A DNA stretch of 64,000 nt, from the NCBI RefSeq assembly GCF_014279795.1, contig NZ_CP047945.1, positions 1,446,572 to 1,510,571 on the forward strand, written 5' to 3'. Made by a program: the position numbers and the translations under genes. The stretch's first letter is position 1; each line of letters opens with the position of its first letter. The notes under the pieces are model-generated. The model was not told where the DNA came from. It was given only the letters and a program-made list of their open reading frames with translations, and searched no databases. Below are positions 1-8,344 of this stretch, piece by piece. The stretch is from Synechococcus sp. PROS-7-1. GTDB lineage: Bacteria > Cyanobacteriota > Cyanobacteriia > PCC-6307 > Cyanobiaceae.

Positions 1-310
1 TCATTGCTGGCCAGGTTGGCCAATTCCACGTTTGCAACAGCCGTTCTGAGGCACAACACCCAAGCAGCACCCCAAGAACCAAGCTGAGGCTCCAGCCAGC
101 CAGAGCCATCGCCAGCGTGACCTGCAGCGCACTGAACAGAGCTGTGAGCAGCGCTGGGTCCAGGGATGGATGCACTGCTGCCGCGAGAAATGTCAACAAG
201 ATCTCCACGCCGCCGGCATGAAGTCCGGCGACAACGGTGATCAACACCGGCAGCAAGGCCAGAGCTGGCAGCAGTGCGAGCGCGGGTGCACTGGGTCGGG
301 CCAACGCCAT
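1..310 (-). CDS. PhnE-like ABC transporter permease, partial (N-terminal part)
   Basis: This is the first 103 codons of an inner-membrane permease; the rest lies beyond the left edge. The ATG overlaps the stop of the upstream ATPase gene (TGATG), which fixes the start and shows translational coupling. The visible part is very hydrophobic, with an N-terminal segment rich in Ala, Leu and Val near residues 10-30 and another near residues 68-90. This fits a permease whose first membrane helices are seen here. Together with the ATPase and the binding protein it forms a PhnCDE-type importer. The substrate (phosphonate, phosphite or another oxyanion) cannot be read from the sequence. Confidence 0.75.
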   Translation of the reverse strand, partial: MALARPSAPALALLPALALLPVLITVVAGLHAGGVEILLTFLAAAVHPSLDPALLTALFSALQVTLAMALAGWSLSLVLGVLLGCCASERLLQTWNWPTWPAM

Positions 311-1068
311 CACAGTGCGTAGAGATCCTCAAGTTCTGCAGGCGTCACAGCGGTCGCTGGAGCGTCGATGCGCAAACGTCCTTCGCGCAGGGCGAGGACT
401 CGATCAAAACGATGGATCAAATCCGGGCGATGTAGCGACACCACCACCGCTTCCGCACCATGGATCAGGGAACCATCGGCGTTCTTTTCCAGAATGCGAT
501 CGAGCACTTCAGCGGCAATGGCTGGGTCCAGGCTGGCCAAGGGCTCATCAGCCAAAAGCAGAGACGGTTGTTGCCGGAACAATCGGGCCAAAGCAACCCG
601 TTGCCGTTGACCACCCGACAGCTGCTGAACGGGGCGGTCAAGACCTTCGGGACCCAGAACCTGAGGATCCAATCCAGCCTGACGCAAGCACTGCAGACAA
701 GGCGCTGCGCCGATGGTGAACAGAAGATTCGCCAGCGCCCAGGGCAGTCCATGCCGGCCCAGCACGCCGGCATTGATGTTCTGCCCAACACTGAGTTCCT
801 CAATCAAGCGCAGGTCCTGCCAAAGGGTGCCGATTTCACAGCGCTGACGGCGCGTGCGTTGCCGAAGACTCTTGCCGCGCCAGAGAACCGTTCCCTGGTG
901 CGGGGTCAGGCTGCCATTGATCACGGAAATCAATGAGCTCTTGCCGGCACCGCTAGGCCCGAGAAGGGCCACGCGCTCACCGCGATGGATGCGCAACGAC
1001 AGGCTGATCAGCCGGTCTCTCTGAGAGCCGGCCAACCGCACCTGTTCAAGCTGGAGCAGGGAGCTCAA
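310..1068 (-). CDS. PhnC-like ABC transporter ATP-binding protein
   Basis: A 252-residue cytoplasmic ATPase that powers the adjacent importer. Walker A (GPSGAGKSS) is near residue 36, the signature LSGGQRQRVALAR near residue 150, and Walker B with the catalytic Glu (LLLADEPLASLDP) just after it. Length and motif order fit the PhnC family. The start overlaps the stop of the binding-protein gene by 4 bp, and its own stop overlaps the permease start, so the three genes are one operon on the minus strand. No phosphonate-degrading genes are adjacent. Family assignment is firm; substrate is not. Confidence 0.85.
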   Translation of the reverse strand: MSSLLQLEQVRLAGSQRDRLISLSLRIHRGERVALLGPSGAGKSSLISVINGSLTPHQGTVLWRGKSLRQRTRRQRCEIGTLWQDLRLIEELSVGQNINAGVLGRHGLPWALANLLFTIGAAPCLQCLRQAGLDPQVLGPEGLDRPVQQLSGGQRQRVALARLFRQQPSLLLADEPLASLDPAIAAEVLDRILEKNADGSLIHGAEAVVVSLHRPDLIHRFDRVLALREGRLRIDAPATAVTPAELEDLYAL

Positions 1069-1964
1069 CGAATCTTGCCGAGTTGGCGACCTACCGTCTC
1101 GATCGGCTTGTACTGGCTGGCATCGGCGGGAATGAAACGCTTAGCAGCGAACAGCTCGAGGATCGTGGCCTGGCGAGGGGTGGATGGCTGAATGGCCAGA
1201 ATCGCCTTCTGCAGACGGGTTGTGAACCCCGAACCAAAGCGCTGATCAAGATCAGGGCGCGCCACCCAGTGGTAATCCACATACTCGGGAGTTCGCCAGA
1301 TCACGCTGACCTTGTCGGTGTTCACCCGCCCCTGCTTCAGCGCGGACGTCCAGACCTGCTCATTCAAGGCACCTGCCTGGTAAGCCCCGCTTTGCACCAA
1401 CGCGATGGTGGCGTCATGACTGCCGCTGAAGCCCGCCCGGCCCCCGCTGAACTGACTGGGAGTGACCCCTGCCTTCGCCAGAAAATGCTGGGGCATCAAG
1501 CGTCCGGACGTTGAGCTCTCCGAGCCAAAGGTGAAGCGCTTCCCCCGCAAACTGGCGAGACCGTTGATGGACTGGATCGGTTGAAGACCAGCTGATGAAT
1601 TGGCGATGAACACACTGCGAAAGCGGGCATCGATATCCCGCTGCGCCAAAACCTTGGCCCCAGGGGTCTGCAGCCGCGCCTGAACTCCGGTCAAACCACC
1701 GAACCAAACCAAATCAAGGCCTCCGGTCCGAAAGGCACTCACTGCGGCGGGATAATTGCTCACCGGCACGTAGCGAACGGTCACCTTCAGACGGTCGCTC
1801 AGCTCATCGGCGAGCTGGCCGTAGAGACGATTCAAGCGCTCGGGGTTCTGATCGGGAATGGCACCGACGCGAAGCGCTGGTTTAGCGATGGACGGAAGGA
1901 CCGCCACCCACTGGCAAAAGGACAAAGCCAGGAGAGCGGCGGCCCCTCGTTCTCGGATGGACAT
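1065..1964 (-). CDS. PhnD-like periplasmic substrate-binding protein of an ABC importer
   Basis: A 299-residue protein with an N-terminal signal peptide (hydrophobic stretch, residues about 8-27, likely cleavage after the Ala-Lys-Pro region). The mature part has the layout of the phosphate/phosphite/phosphonate binding family (type 2 periplasmic fold): RVGAIPDQNPERL at its start, DLVWFGGLTGVQAR in the first lobe, and FTFGSESSTSGRLMP, the typical SxSSTSG ligand loop. It would capture the substrate outside the inner membrane and pass it to the permease. It heads the three-gene operon. Related marine cyanobacterial proteins are sometimes called putative selenate-binding proteins, so the ligand should be left open. 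Confidence 0.82.
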   Translation of the reverse strand: MSIRERGAAALLALSFCQWVAVLPSIAKPALRVGAIPDQNPERLNRLYGQLADELSDRLKVTVRYVPVSNYPAAVSAFRTGGLDLVWFGGLTGVQARLQTPGAKVLAQRDIDARFRSVFIANSSAGLQPIQSINGLASLRGKRFTFGSESSTSGRLMPQHFLAKAGVTPSQFSGGRAGFSGSHDATIALVQSGAYQAGALNEQVWTSALKQGRVNTDKVSVIWRTPEYVDYHWVARPDLDQRFGSGFTTRLQKAILAIQPSTPRQATILELFAAKRFIPADASQYKPIETVGRQLGKIR

Positions 1965-2010
1965 GAACGAGATTCTGGTGAACGATGCTTCAGCGACTGC
2001 GAAAAGGGCG

Positions 2011-3189
2011 TCAATTCACAGCAAGCAGACGGGCCAATCGGGCCAGACCATCTGTAATCGTCTCACGCGACACCGCACAGGACACCCGTACACAGCGGTC
2101 ATCACCGAAGGCGGCCCCGGGGACAATCGCCAATCCCTCTTGCTCAAGTGCTCTGTGACAGAAGCTCATGGAGTCGCCGCAAGCGTCTGGCAACTGAGGG
2201 AACGCATAAAACGCTCCCTGGGGCGGCACCAAGGTGATACCACTCATCGCCTGCAGGCCTGACACGAGAAAGGATCGGCGGCGGTTGTAGCTTTCAGCCA
2301 TCGTCTGCAAGCAGTCCCGCGGGCCCGTCAGAGCAGCAACAGCCCCCTGCTGGGCAAAACTGCAGACATTGCTGGTGCTCTGGCTCTGGAGTGCCGATGC
2401 AGCTTTGATCACGGATTCGGGGCCGCTGAGATACCCCAGGCGCCAACCGGTCATCGCCCACCCTTTGGCAAAGCCATTCACCATGAAGCAGCGATCCTGA
2501 AGATCGGGAGCAAGAGAGGCAAAGCTGCGGTGCGTCACGCCGTCGTCGAGGAGATTTTCGTAGATCTCATCGCTCATCACCACGAGTCGAGGGTGACGAC
2601 GCACGAGCTCAGCGATGGATAGCAGCTCGTCGCGACTGAGGACCCGACCTGTTGGATTACCGGGGGAGTTGATAACAAGCACCCGGGAGGCCGGTGTGAT
2701 GGCGGCCTCAAGAGCATTCAGATCAAGGCGAAAACCATCCGCAGCAGACGATGGAACAGCAACCGGACTGGCACCGGCGAGGCGCGCCATTTCCGGATAG
2801 CTGAGCCAGTAGGGCGCGGGAATCAACACCTCGTCGCCGGGATTCAGAAGAACCTGAAAAAGGTTGTAAATCGCCTGCTTCCCGCCATTGGTGACCAGAA
2901 CCTGAGCTGGTGTGGTGGGAATTCCGTTGCCGTCACTGATCTTGGCCGCAATCAATTCGCGCAGATGGGGATCACCAGAAGCGGGGCCGTAGCGGGTGAT
3001 TCCGTTTCTCAAGGCTTTGATGGAAGCCTCAACGATGAAGTCGGGAGTATCGAAATCCGGCTCGCCTGCGCTGAGGCTGCAAATGTCGCGCCCCTCCTGT
3101 TGCAGGGCCTTGGCCCGCGCGTTGATCTCCAGCGTGAGCGATGGATGCAGGGCTTCGGCCCGGCTGGACAAAGAGAGCGGGCGTGACAT
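2011..3189 (-). CDS. aspC: Pyridoxal-phosphate aminotransferase, class I (aspartate aminotransferase type)
   Basis: A 392-residue cytoplasmic enzyme that moves amino groups between aspartate (or a related amino acid) and 2-oxo acids. Visible family motifs are SAGEPDFDTPDF near residue 40, the SPGNPTGRV motif near residue 175, and FAKGWAMTGWRLGY near residue 240, whose Lys should bind pyridoxal phosphate. A conserved Arg of the substrate carboxylate site lies in the C-terminal RVSCAVSRE segment. The length is normal for the I-gamma subgroup. The gene is separated by 46 bp from the ABC operon downstream. Members of this subgroup can also act as glutamate-prephenate aminotransferases; substrate choice cannot be settled here. 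Confidence 0.85.
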   Translation of the reverse strand: MSRPLSLSSRAEALHPSLTLEINARAKALQQEGRDICSLSAGEPDFDTPDFIVEASIKALRNGITRYGPASGDPHLRELIAAKISDGNGIPTTPAQVLVTNGGKQAIYNLFQVLLNPGDEVLIPAPYWLSYPEMARLAGASPVAVPSSAADGFRLDLNALEAAITPASRVLVINSPGNPTGRVLSRDELLSIAELVRRHPRLVVMSDEIYENLLDDGVTHRSFASLAPDLQDRCFMVNGFAKGWAMTGWRLGYLSGPESVIKAASALQSQSTSNVCSFAQQGAVAALTGPRDCLQTMAESYNRRRSFLVSGLQAMSGITLVPPQGAFYAFPQLPDACGDSMSFCHRALEQEGLAIVPGAAFGDDRCVRVSCAVSRETITDGLARLARLLAVN

Positions 3190-3309
3190 CGGCGCGGCAC
3201 CCCTCCAGTGGATGCGCAGGTACGAGAGTTCTCATCCTGCCTGATGTTGTGTCACAGACAACCAAGCACGGATGCGGAAAGCTCTCATCCGAGGAAGGAA
3301 CATTGGGAA

Positions 3310-3723
3310 ATGCAAGACCCAAAGCCCACCCTCAGCTGGGTCCTGGCCGCCCGGGACCCTCAACGACTGGCAGCGTTTTATGCCGGTCTGCTTCAGACCG
3401 AAGCCCGCAAGGGACTGGCGGAACACCATTGGATCGTTCCCTTACCGGAAGGGGGGTCGCTGCAGATCTACACGCCGTCACGACGGCGCCCATGGCCTGC
3501 CTCAGGCGCCGTTCTGGCACCTTGCCTTCAGCGGGTGACAAGCAACAACAGCCTGGAGGACCTTCGGTCTTGGCGAGATGGAGTCATCGCCCTGGGCGGA
3601 TCCAGCACGGAAGAACCCCGCCAGGAATCTTTCGGCGCAGAATGCTGGCTGAAAGATCCCGAGGGTCAACGCTTTTTGCTGTTGGTCATCCAAGCAAAGG
3701 AGGCTCCAGAGGAGGCGATGTGA
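3310..3723 (+). CDS. VOC (glyoxalase/bleomycin resistance-like) family protein
   Basis: A 137-residue protein starting with MQDPKPTLSWVLAARDPQRL, the usual opening of a vicinal-oxygen-chelate domain (beta strand, then RDPQRLAAFYAGLL helix). The C-terminal LKDPEGQRFLLLVI is the typical closing strand of the module. The ATG at 3310 has a good ribosome site (GAGGAAGGA) just upstream, better than the upstream alternatives. Its stop overlaps the GTG start of the uracil-DNA glycosylase gene, so the two are coupled. VOC proteins are often metal-dependent lyases or dioxygenases; no specific reaction can be inferred. Confidence 0.72.
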   Translation: MQDPKPTLSWVLAARDPQRLAAFYAGLLQTEARKGLAEHHWIVPLPEGGSLQIYTPSRRRPWPASGAVLAPCLQRVTSNNSLEDLRSWRDGVIALGGSSTEEPRQESFGAECWLKDPEGQRFLLLVIQAKEAPEEAM

Positions 3724-4295
3724 AGGGTTTCGACACGCTTCAAAACCGATGTGAAGCTTGCCAGCGCTGTGATCTCGCTCATCACAGGCAGACGGTTGTG
3801 GTGGGAAGAGGGAACCCACGATCCGATCTGATGCTGATCGGCGAAGCTCCTGGAGCCGATGAAGACAACCTGGGGCTTCCGTTCGTCGGCCGTTCTGGCC
3901 GGCTCCTCAGTGAACTTCTGAAGGAAGCGGATCTGGATGAGGACAAAGACCTCTACATCTGCAACGTGATCAAGTGCAGACCTCCTCAAAACCGAAAGCC
4001 CACGCTTGAGGAGATCAGGCAATGCAGACCCTGGCTCGAGGAACAACTCGAGCTCGTGAACCCTTCCTTAGTGCTGATGGCTGGAGCAACGGCTCTAAAG
4101 GCGCTGCTAGGGATCAAAAGCGGGATCAGCAAGCTGAGAGGTCAGTGGCACGAGCAGGAGGGAAGGGCCTTCATGCCGGTGTTTCATCCCTCCTATCTCT
4201 TGCGGTTTCGATCGCGGGAAGCCGGTTCCCCTCAGGCACTCACCCTCCAGGATTTGCAGGAAGCGAAACGCAGGCTTAGCGCACAGGGGGGATAG
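3720..4295 (+). CDS. Uracil-DNA glycosylase, family 4 (iron-sulfur type)
   Basis: A 191-residue DNA repair enzyme that removes uracil from DNA. The family 4 motif [17 protein letters not shown] lies near residue 38, and the HPSYLLR motif near residue 155. Four cysteines likely bind a 4Fe-4S cluster: two in the N-terminal CEACQRC segment and two in the CNVIKC...QC segment. I chose the GTG at 3720, which overlaps the stop of the VOC gene (ATGTGA) and has a GAGGAG site 6 bp upstream. The much longer reading frame upstream is the shadow of the VOC gene. Confidence 0.88.
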   Translation: MKGFDTLQNRCEACQRCDLAHHRQTVVVGRGNPRSDLMLIGEAPGADEDNLGLPFVGRSGRLLSELLKEADLDEDKDLYICNVIKCRPPQNRKPTLEEIRQCRPWLEEQLELVNPSLVLMAGATALKALLGIKSGISKLRGQWHEQEGRAFMPVFHPSYLLRFRSREAGSPQALTLQDLQEAKRRLSAQGG

Positions 4296-4331
4296 GTATG
4301 CCATGGTTTGGCCAAGGTCCCTGAACGATCC

Positions 4332-5567
4332 ATGACCGGCACCCTGGCCACCGCTTCTCAGACCGGCAATGCCACCGCGCGGAGTCAGCGGTACGACACG
4401 GTGATTCACCGGCGTCGGACCCGCACCGTCATGGTGGGCGACGTGCCGATCGGCAGTGAGCACCCGGTCGCCGTTCAGTCGATGATCAATGAAGACACCC
4501 TTGATATCGAGGGTGCCGTGGCCGGCATTCGCCGGCTCGCCGAAGCCGGCTGCGAGATCGTTCGCGTCACCACGCCCTCCATGGCTCATGCCAAGGCCAT
4601 GGGAGACATTCGTGCAGCCCTCAGGGCCCAGGGCTGCGGAGTCCCTTTGGTGGCGGACGTGCATCACAACGGCATTCGCATCGCCCTTGAAGTGGCCCAA
4701 CACGTGGACAAGGTGCGCATCAATCCGGGACTGTTTGTATTCGATAAACCCGACCCGGATCGGCAGGACTTCAGCCGTGAAGAATTCGAAGCCATCGGTC
4801 AGCGCATCAAGGATGACTTCGCTCCCCTTGTGGAAGTCCTCAAGACCCAGAACAAGGCCCTACGCATCGGCGTCAACCATGGGTCACTGGCTGAACGGAT
4901 GCTGTTCACCTACGGCGACACGCCCGAGGGAATGGTGGAATCCGCCATGGAGTTTGTTCGTCTCTGCGATGAACTCGACTTCCACAACATCGTGATCTCG
5001 ATGAAAGCCTCCCGAGCTCCGGTGATGCTTGCGGCCTACCGCCTGATGGCCGACACCCTGGATCGCGAGGGATTTCACTACCCCCTCCATCTCGGCGTGA
5101 CGGAAGCAGGTGATGGGGACTACGGCCGTATCAAAAGCACCGCCGGAATCGCCACGCTCCTGGCCGAGGGCCTCGGGGACACAATTCGCGTTTCACTCAC
5201 CGAAGCACCCGAGAAAGAAATCCCTGTTTGCTTTTCAATCCTTCAAGCCCTGGGATTGCGCAAAACGATGGTCGAATACGTGGCTTGCCCGAGCTGCGGT
5301 CGTACTTTGTTTAATCTCGAAGAAGTGCTGAATCAGGTTCGGGATGCCACCTCGCACCTCACCGGTCTCGACATCGCCGTGATGGGTTGCATCGTGAATG
5401 GTCCGGGCGAGATGGCAGATGCTGACTACGGTTACGTCGGCAAGACCCCTGGGGTCATCTCCCTCTACAGAGGGCGTGATGAGATCCGCAAGGTGCCGGA
5501 AACCGAAGGGGTTGATGCACTGATCCAGCTCATCAAGGACGACGGACGCTGGGTGGATCCCGTCTGA
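4332..5567 (+). CDS. ispG: 4-hydroxy-3-methylbut-2-enyl diphosphate synthase (MEP pathway)
   Basis: A 411-residue iron-sulfur enzyme of the non-mevalonate isoprenoid route, feeding carotenoids, phytol and quinones. The TIM-barrel half begins at [20 protein letters not shown]; the C-terminal half carries the cluster ligands in [12 protein letters not shown] and [20 protein letters not shown]. Cyanobacterial enzymes normally take electrons from ferredoxin. The frame is open back to a TTG at 4308, but the ATG at 4332 ([10 protein letters not shown]) is the more likely start. It follows the uracil-DNA glycosylase by about 36 bp and precedes the Ctp protease by 36 bp, all in the same direction. 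Confidence 0.95.
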   Translation: MTGTLATASQTGNATARSQRYDTVIHRRRTRTVMVGDVPIGSEHPVAVQSMINEDTLDIEGAVAGIRRLAEAGCEIVRVTTPSMAHAKAMGDIRAALRAQGCGVPLVADVHHNGIRIALEVAQHVDKVRINPGLFVFDKPDPDRQDFSREEFEAIGQRIKDDFAPLVEVLKTQNKALRIGVNHGSLAERMLFTYGDTPEGMVESAMEFVRLCDELDFHNIVISMKASRAPVMLAAYRLMADTLDREGFHYPLHLGVTEAGDGDYGRIKSTAGIATLLAEGLGDTIRVSLTEAPEKEIPVCFSILQALGLRKTMVEYVACPSCGRTLFNLEEVLNQVRDATSHLTGLDIAVMGCIVNGPGEMADADYGYVGKTPGVISLYRGRDEIRKVPETEGVDALIQLIKDDGRWVDPV

Positions 5568-5603
5568 TGTCGTTACTCTGAGGAATCAGTCCTCTAGGAC
5601 GTT

Positions 5604-6956
5604 ATGCCCACCCCCCGCCTGAGCCCTGAGCATCCCCATCGCCAAGGCTTGCTGCTGATCCTTGGCGCCGGAGGCATCGCAGCCGCTGTGGCGATTGCAG
5701 CACCGGGACTGGGTCTTCCGAGTACAACGTCATCATCGATCACTGACAGCCCGAAGGAGGTGATCGATCAGGTTTGGCAAATCGTGTATCGCGATTACCT
5801 GGATTCCACTGGTAACTACTCTCCAGAACGGTGGACGACCCTGCGCCGTGACCTGCTGACCAAGAGTTACGCAGGCACGGATGAATCGTATGAAGCGATT
5901 CGGGGAATGCTGGCCAGCCTCGACGATCCCTACACGCGCTTTTTGGACCCGAAGGAGTTCAAACAGATGCAGATCGACACCTCCGGTGAACTCACCGGGG
6001 TGGGCATTCAAATCACGCTCGACAAAGACACCAAAGACATCGTGGTGGTGTCGCCGATCGAGGGAACTCCAGCATCGAAGGCTGGCGTGCAACCCAAGGA
6101 CGTGATCGTTTCGATCGACGGGGAATCCACCAAGGGGATGACCACCGAAGACGCAGTGAAATTGATCCGCGGCCAGGAAGGCAGCGAAGTCACCCTTGGA
6201 TTGCGCCGCAAAGGGGAAGTCGTCATTGTTCCCCTCAAACGGGCTCGCATTGAGATCAACGCCGTCGAGAGCCGGCTCAACTCCGGTTCAGATGGCACAA
6301 AGGTGGGATATATCCGCCTCAAGCAGTTCAATGCCAAAGCGTCTCGGGAGATGAGGGCTGCGATCCGAGACCTTGAAAAGCAAGGTGCCCAGGGCTTTGT
6401 CCTTGATCTGCGCAGCAATCCCGGCGGCCTCTTGGAAGCCAGCGTGGATATCGCTCGTCAATGGTTGGACGAAGGCACGATCGTCAGCACCAAAACACGC
6501 GACGGGATTCAAGACGTCCGTCGCGCCACCGGTAGTGCGGTCACGGACCGCCCCGTGGTGGTGCTCGTGAATGAGGGCTCCGCCAGTGCCAGTGAAATTC
6601 TCTCGGGTGCCCTTCAGGACAACAACCGAGCTGTGCTGGTCGGTCAGAAAACCTTCGGCAAGGGTTTGGTTCAGTCGGTCCGGGGACTCTCCGATGGTTC
6701 CGGACTCACCGTCACGATCGCCAAATACCTCACCCCAAAGGGTACGGACATTCACAAAAACGGGATTCGCCCCGATGTGCCAGTCGAACTGAGCGAAGAG
6801 GAAATTCAATCGCTCACCGTCGAACAGCTGGGAACAGGGAAGGACAGTCAGTACAGAGCTGCAGAAACCACGCTGATCAAGGCTCTCCGCTCGCCCGGTC
6901 AGGGCCAGGCCTATCAACCGGGCAGCGCCAATCTGCAGTCAGCCCTTCAGCGATAG
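5604..6956 (+). CDS. Carboxyl-terminal processing protease (S41 family, CtpA/CtpB-type)
   Basis: A 450-residue serine protease exported to the periplasm or thylakoid lumen. It has an N-terminal hydrophobic anchor or signal (LLLILGAGGIAAAVAIAAP, residues about 15-33), then a PDZ domain (TGVGIQI to VIVSIDG), then the S41 core. The catalytic Ser lies in NEGSASASEILSGAL and the Lys in VGQKTFGKGLVQS, about 25 residues later, as in the family's Ser-Lys dyad. In cyanobacteria, CtpA of this family matures the photosystem II D1 protein. This copy could be CtpA or one of its paralogues (CtpB, CtpC). The stop overlaps the convergent gene by 10 bp. Confidence 0.9.
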   Translation: MPTPRLSPEHPHRQGLLLILGAGGIAAAVAIAAPGLGLPSTTSSSITDSPKEVIDQVWQIVYRDYLDSTGNYSPERWTTLRRDLLTKSYAGTDESYEAIRGMLASLDDPYTRFLDPKEFKQMQIDTSGELTGVGIQITLDKDTKDIVVVSPIEGTPASKAGVQPKDVIVSIDGESTKGMTTEDAVKLIRGQEGSEVTLGLRRKGEVVIVPLKRARIEINAVESRLNSGSDGTKVGYIRLKQFNAKASREMRAAIRDLEKQGAQGFVLDLRSNPGGLLEASVDIARQWLDEGTIVSTKTRDGIQDVRRATGSAVTDRPVVVLVNEGSASASEILSGALQDNNRAVLVGQKTFGKGLVQSVRGLSDGSGLTVTIAKYLTPKGTDIHKNGIRPDVPVELSEEEIQSLTVEQLGTGKDSQYRAAETTLIKALRSPGQGQAYQPGSANLQSALQR

Positions 6957-7441
6957 GGATAAAGACCGAATCCTTCCTGTTCACTGCGACTGCCGCCGAA
7001 ACGCGGCCGTTCGCTGACTGGAACAACGGCTGAATAAGGAGAGGTTGGCGTTGTTTCTTGAATCCGGGTCACCATCGCCGCACACCCACCAGCGGCGCTG
7101 ATGGCCTGATCAACCCGAGCGATGGGAATGCGCCGTCCCCACTGGCTATCCCATCCCCAGGCATCACCCTGACGGCTGAGCATGGTGAGCGCCTGGTTCC
7201 GGCTGAGCTGACCTTCACGCAACAGGCAGGTCACTGTGGCCAAGGAGGCCAGTTGGAGTGAGGAGGTTTGACCAGCGGGGGGCATGGCAGGTCCGGAGCG
7301 GCGAGGCCCAAGCACCGGTGCCACAGGAACACCCACGCCGACTGGGAAGCCACCAACGGGCATGCCCATGGGCATGCCGCTTCCACCGTTAGCGAATTGA
7401 CCGAGTGCGGCCATGGCAAGTTGCATGAGAAGTGAATTCAT
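6947..7441 (-). CDS. Conserved-looking hypothetical protein, Gly/Pro/Met-rich
   Basis: A 164-residue protein of unknown function. The N-terminus (MNSLLMQLAMAALGQFANG) resembles an amphipathic or signal-like helix, followed by a low-complexity stretch rich in Gly, Met, Pro and Val (residues about 18-50). The second half is better ordered, with LREGQLSRNQALTMLSRQG then WGWDSQWGRRIP and a Cys at the CAAMV segment. The frame runs convergently into the Ctp protease gene and overlaps its last 10 bp. No domain was recognised. Good codon structure and the long frame support a real gene. Confidence 0.62.
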   Translation of the reverse strand: MNSLLMQLAMAALGQFANGGSGMPMGMPVGGFPVGVGVPVAPVLGPRRSGPAMPPAGQTSSLQLASLATVTCLLREGQLSRNQALTMLSRQGDAWGWDSQWGRRIPIARVDQAISAAGGCAAMVTRIQETTPTSPYSAVVPVSERPRFGGSRSEQEGFGLYPYR

Positions 7442-7483
7442 GGGATTTGAGGAAAAAGAAAGGGGTCTGTTGGCTCCAAGCCT

Positions 7484-7999
7484 CTAGACGCGAACCTGCG
7501 ATCCGCAGTACCGGTCAAACAGCTGAAGAACCTGCTGAGGGGGAAGCTTCGCTGTGTACCGAGCCTCCAGCTCTGCCAGTTGCTGCTCCCTGGGATAGGC
7601 ACGCATGGAACGGATCTCGGCGGGATGATTGCGCACGAGAGCGGCCGCCATCGATCGGTGATGCCGCTGGTCGGTGATTGGCCCACCAGCGCACTGCTGC
7701 ATGCGATGGGTGGCTTCATGGGCCAGGGTGTCCCAGACCTGAGCAGGGGTCTGATGGGATCGGCACACCACGAGGGTGTCACTTCTGGGGTGATACAGGC
7801 CCTGCAAACCGCGACGAGAACAATCCTGCTGAACAACACGCACACCAGCGCGACTCAGTCTTCCCCGCAGGGCATCGATGGCATCCCAGGACGTCGCGCG
7901 AGCGGGCAGAACACTCATCAAGACAACGACAGAGACACCGCCCAACAGAAGGGCTTGACACCTTGATGGCATGAAGAGGGACCTCAACAAGGGACTCAT
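7484..7999 (-). CDS. Putative secreted or membrane-anchored zinc metallopeptidase-like protein (HExxH)
   Basis: A 171-residue protein with an N-terminal hydrophobic segment (ALLLGGVSVVVLMSVLPARA) typical of a signal peptide or anchor. The motif HEATH in TLAHEATHRMQQC, near residue 92, is the HExxH zinc-binding and catalytic motif of metallopeptidases. The following CxGG region and RRSM could hold the third ligand. The start may be the ATG at 7999 or the internal ATG at about 7972 (MPSRC), which shortens the signal sequence. It is transcribed in the same direction as the next gene downstream, 43 bp away. Proteolytic activity is inferred from the motif only. Confidence 0.65.
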   Translation of the reverse strand: MSPLLRSLFMPSRCQALLLGGVSVVVLMSVLPARATSWDAIDALRGRLSRAGVRVVQQDCSRRGLQGLYHPRSDTLVVCRSHQTPAQVWDTLAHEATHRMQQCAGGPITDQRHHRSMAAALVRNHPAEIRSMRAYPREQQLAELEARYTAKLPPQQVLQLFDRYCGSQVRV

Positions 8000-8020
8000 C
8001 CACCATCGGACGGCGCATTA

Positions 8021-8052
8021 AAAAAACCATCACCCAACTGGGTGATGGTTTT
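8021..8052 (-). terminator. Rho-independent-type terminator
   Basis: A perfect 13-bp inverted repeat (AAAACCATCACCC and GGGTGATGGTTTT, loop of 4 nt). Read on the minus strand it is followed by a run of six or more T. It sits 36 bp after the stop of the small minus-strand gene at 8088 and should end that transcript before the metallopeptidase-like gene. Confidence 0.8.
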
Positions 8053-8087
8053 GACGAGATATGACTGACTCAGAAAGACGTTACGGC

Positions 8088-8252
8088 TTAAGCAATGGGT
8101 TGCATCAAGCCGCCACCAGGGCTGGAGTCATCGTCGTCGTTTTGAGAATCATCTTGCCAAAGGGCATAGACACCAAGAGCAGCAGCTCCGACGAGGCTGG
8201 ATAGCAGGCCGAAGGAGCCTACGGAACTGATCGGATCGACGAATTCGCCCAT
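8088..8252 (-). CDS. Small single-span membrane protein, hypothetical
   Basis: A 54-codon gene too short for usual ORF cut-offs. It starts MGEFVDPISSVGSFGLLSSL, continues with an Ala/Gly/Leu/Val membrane segment (residues about 14-31), then a Trp, an acidic Asp/Asn/Ser tail with five near-consecutive Asp residues, and ends GGGLMQPIA. It stands alone between mfd and a strong terminator, which supports a real transcript. Small one-helix proteins are common in cyanobacterial photosystem and cytochrome complexes, but I do not recognise this one. Confidence 0.6.
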   Translation of the reverse strand: MGEFVDPISSVGSFGLLSSLVGAAALGVYALWQDDSQNDDDDSSPGGGLMQPIA

Positions 8253-8344
8253 GGTTCCCAGAATCTGAAAATCACTGTAACGAAGAATTGCGCAATGTGT
8301 CGGAAGCTTCTCATTTTCCTGGCCGCATGAGCGCCCCCTAAGGC

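Noticed and set aside
3141-3719. 193-codon upstream extension of the uracil-DNA glycosylase frame
   Set aside because: It overlaps the well-formed VOC gene and part of the aminotransferase, and the family starts at the GTG at 3720.
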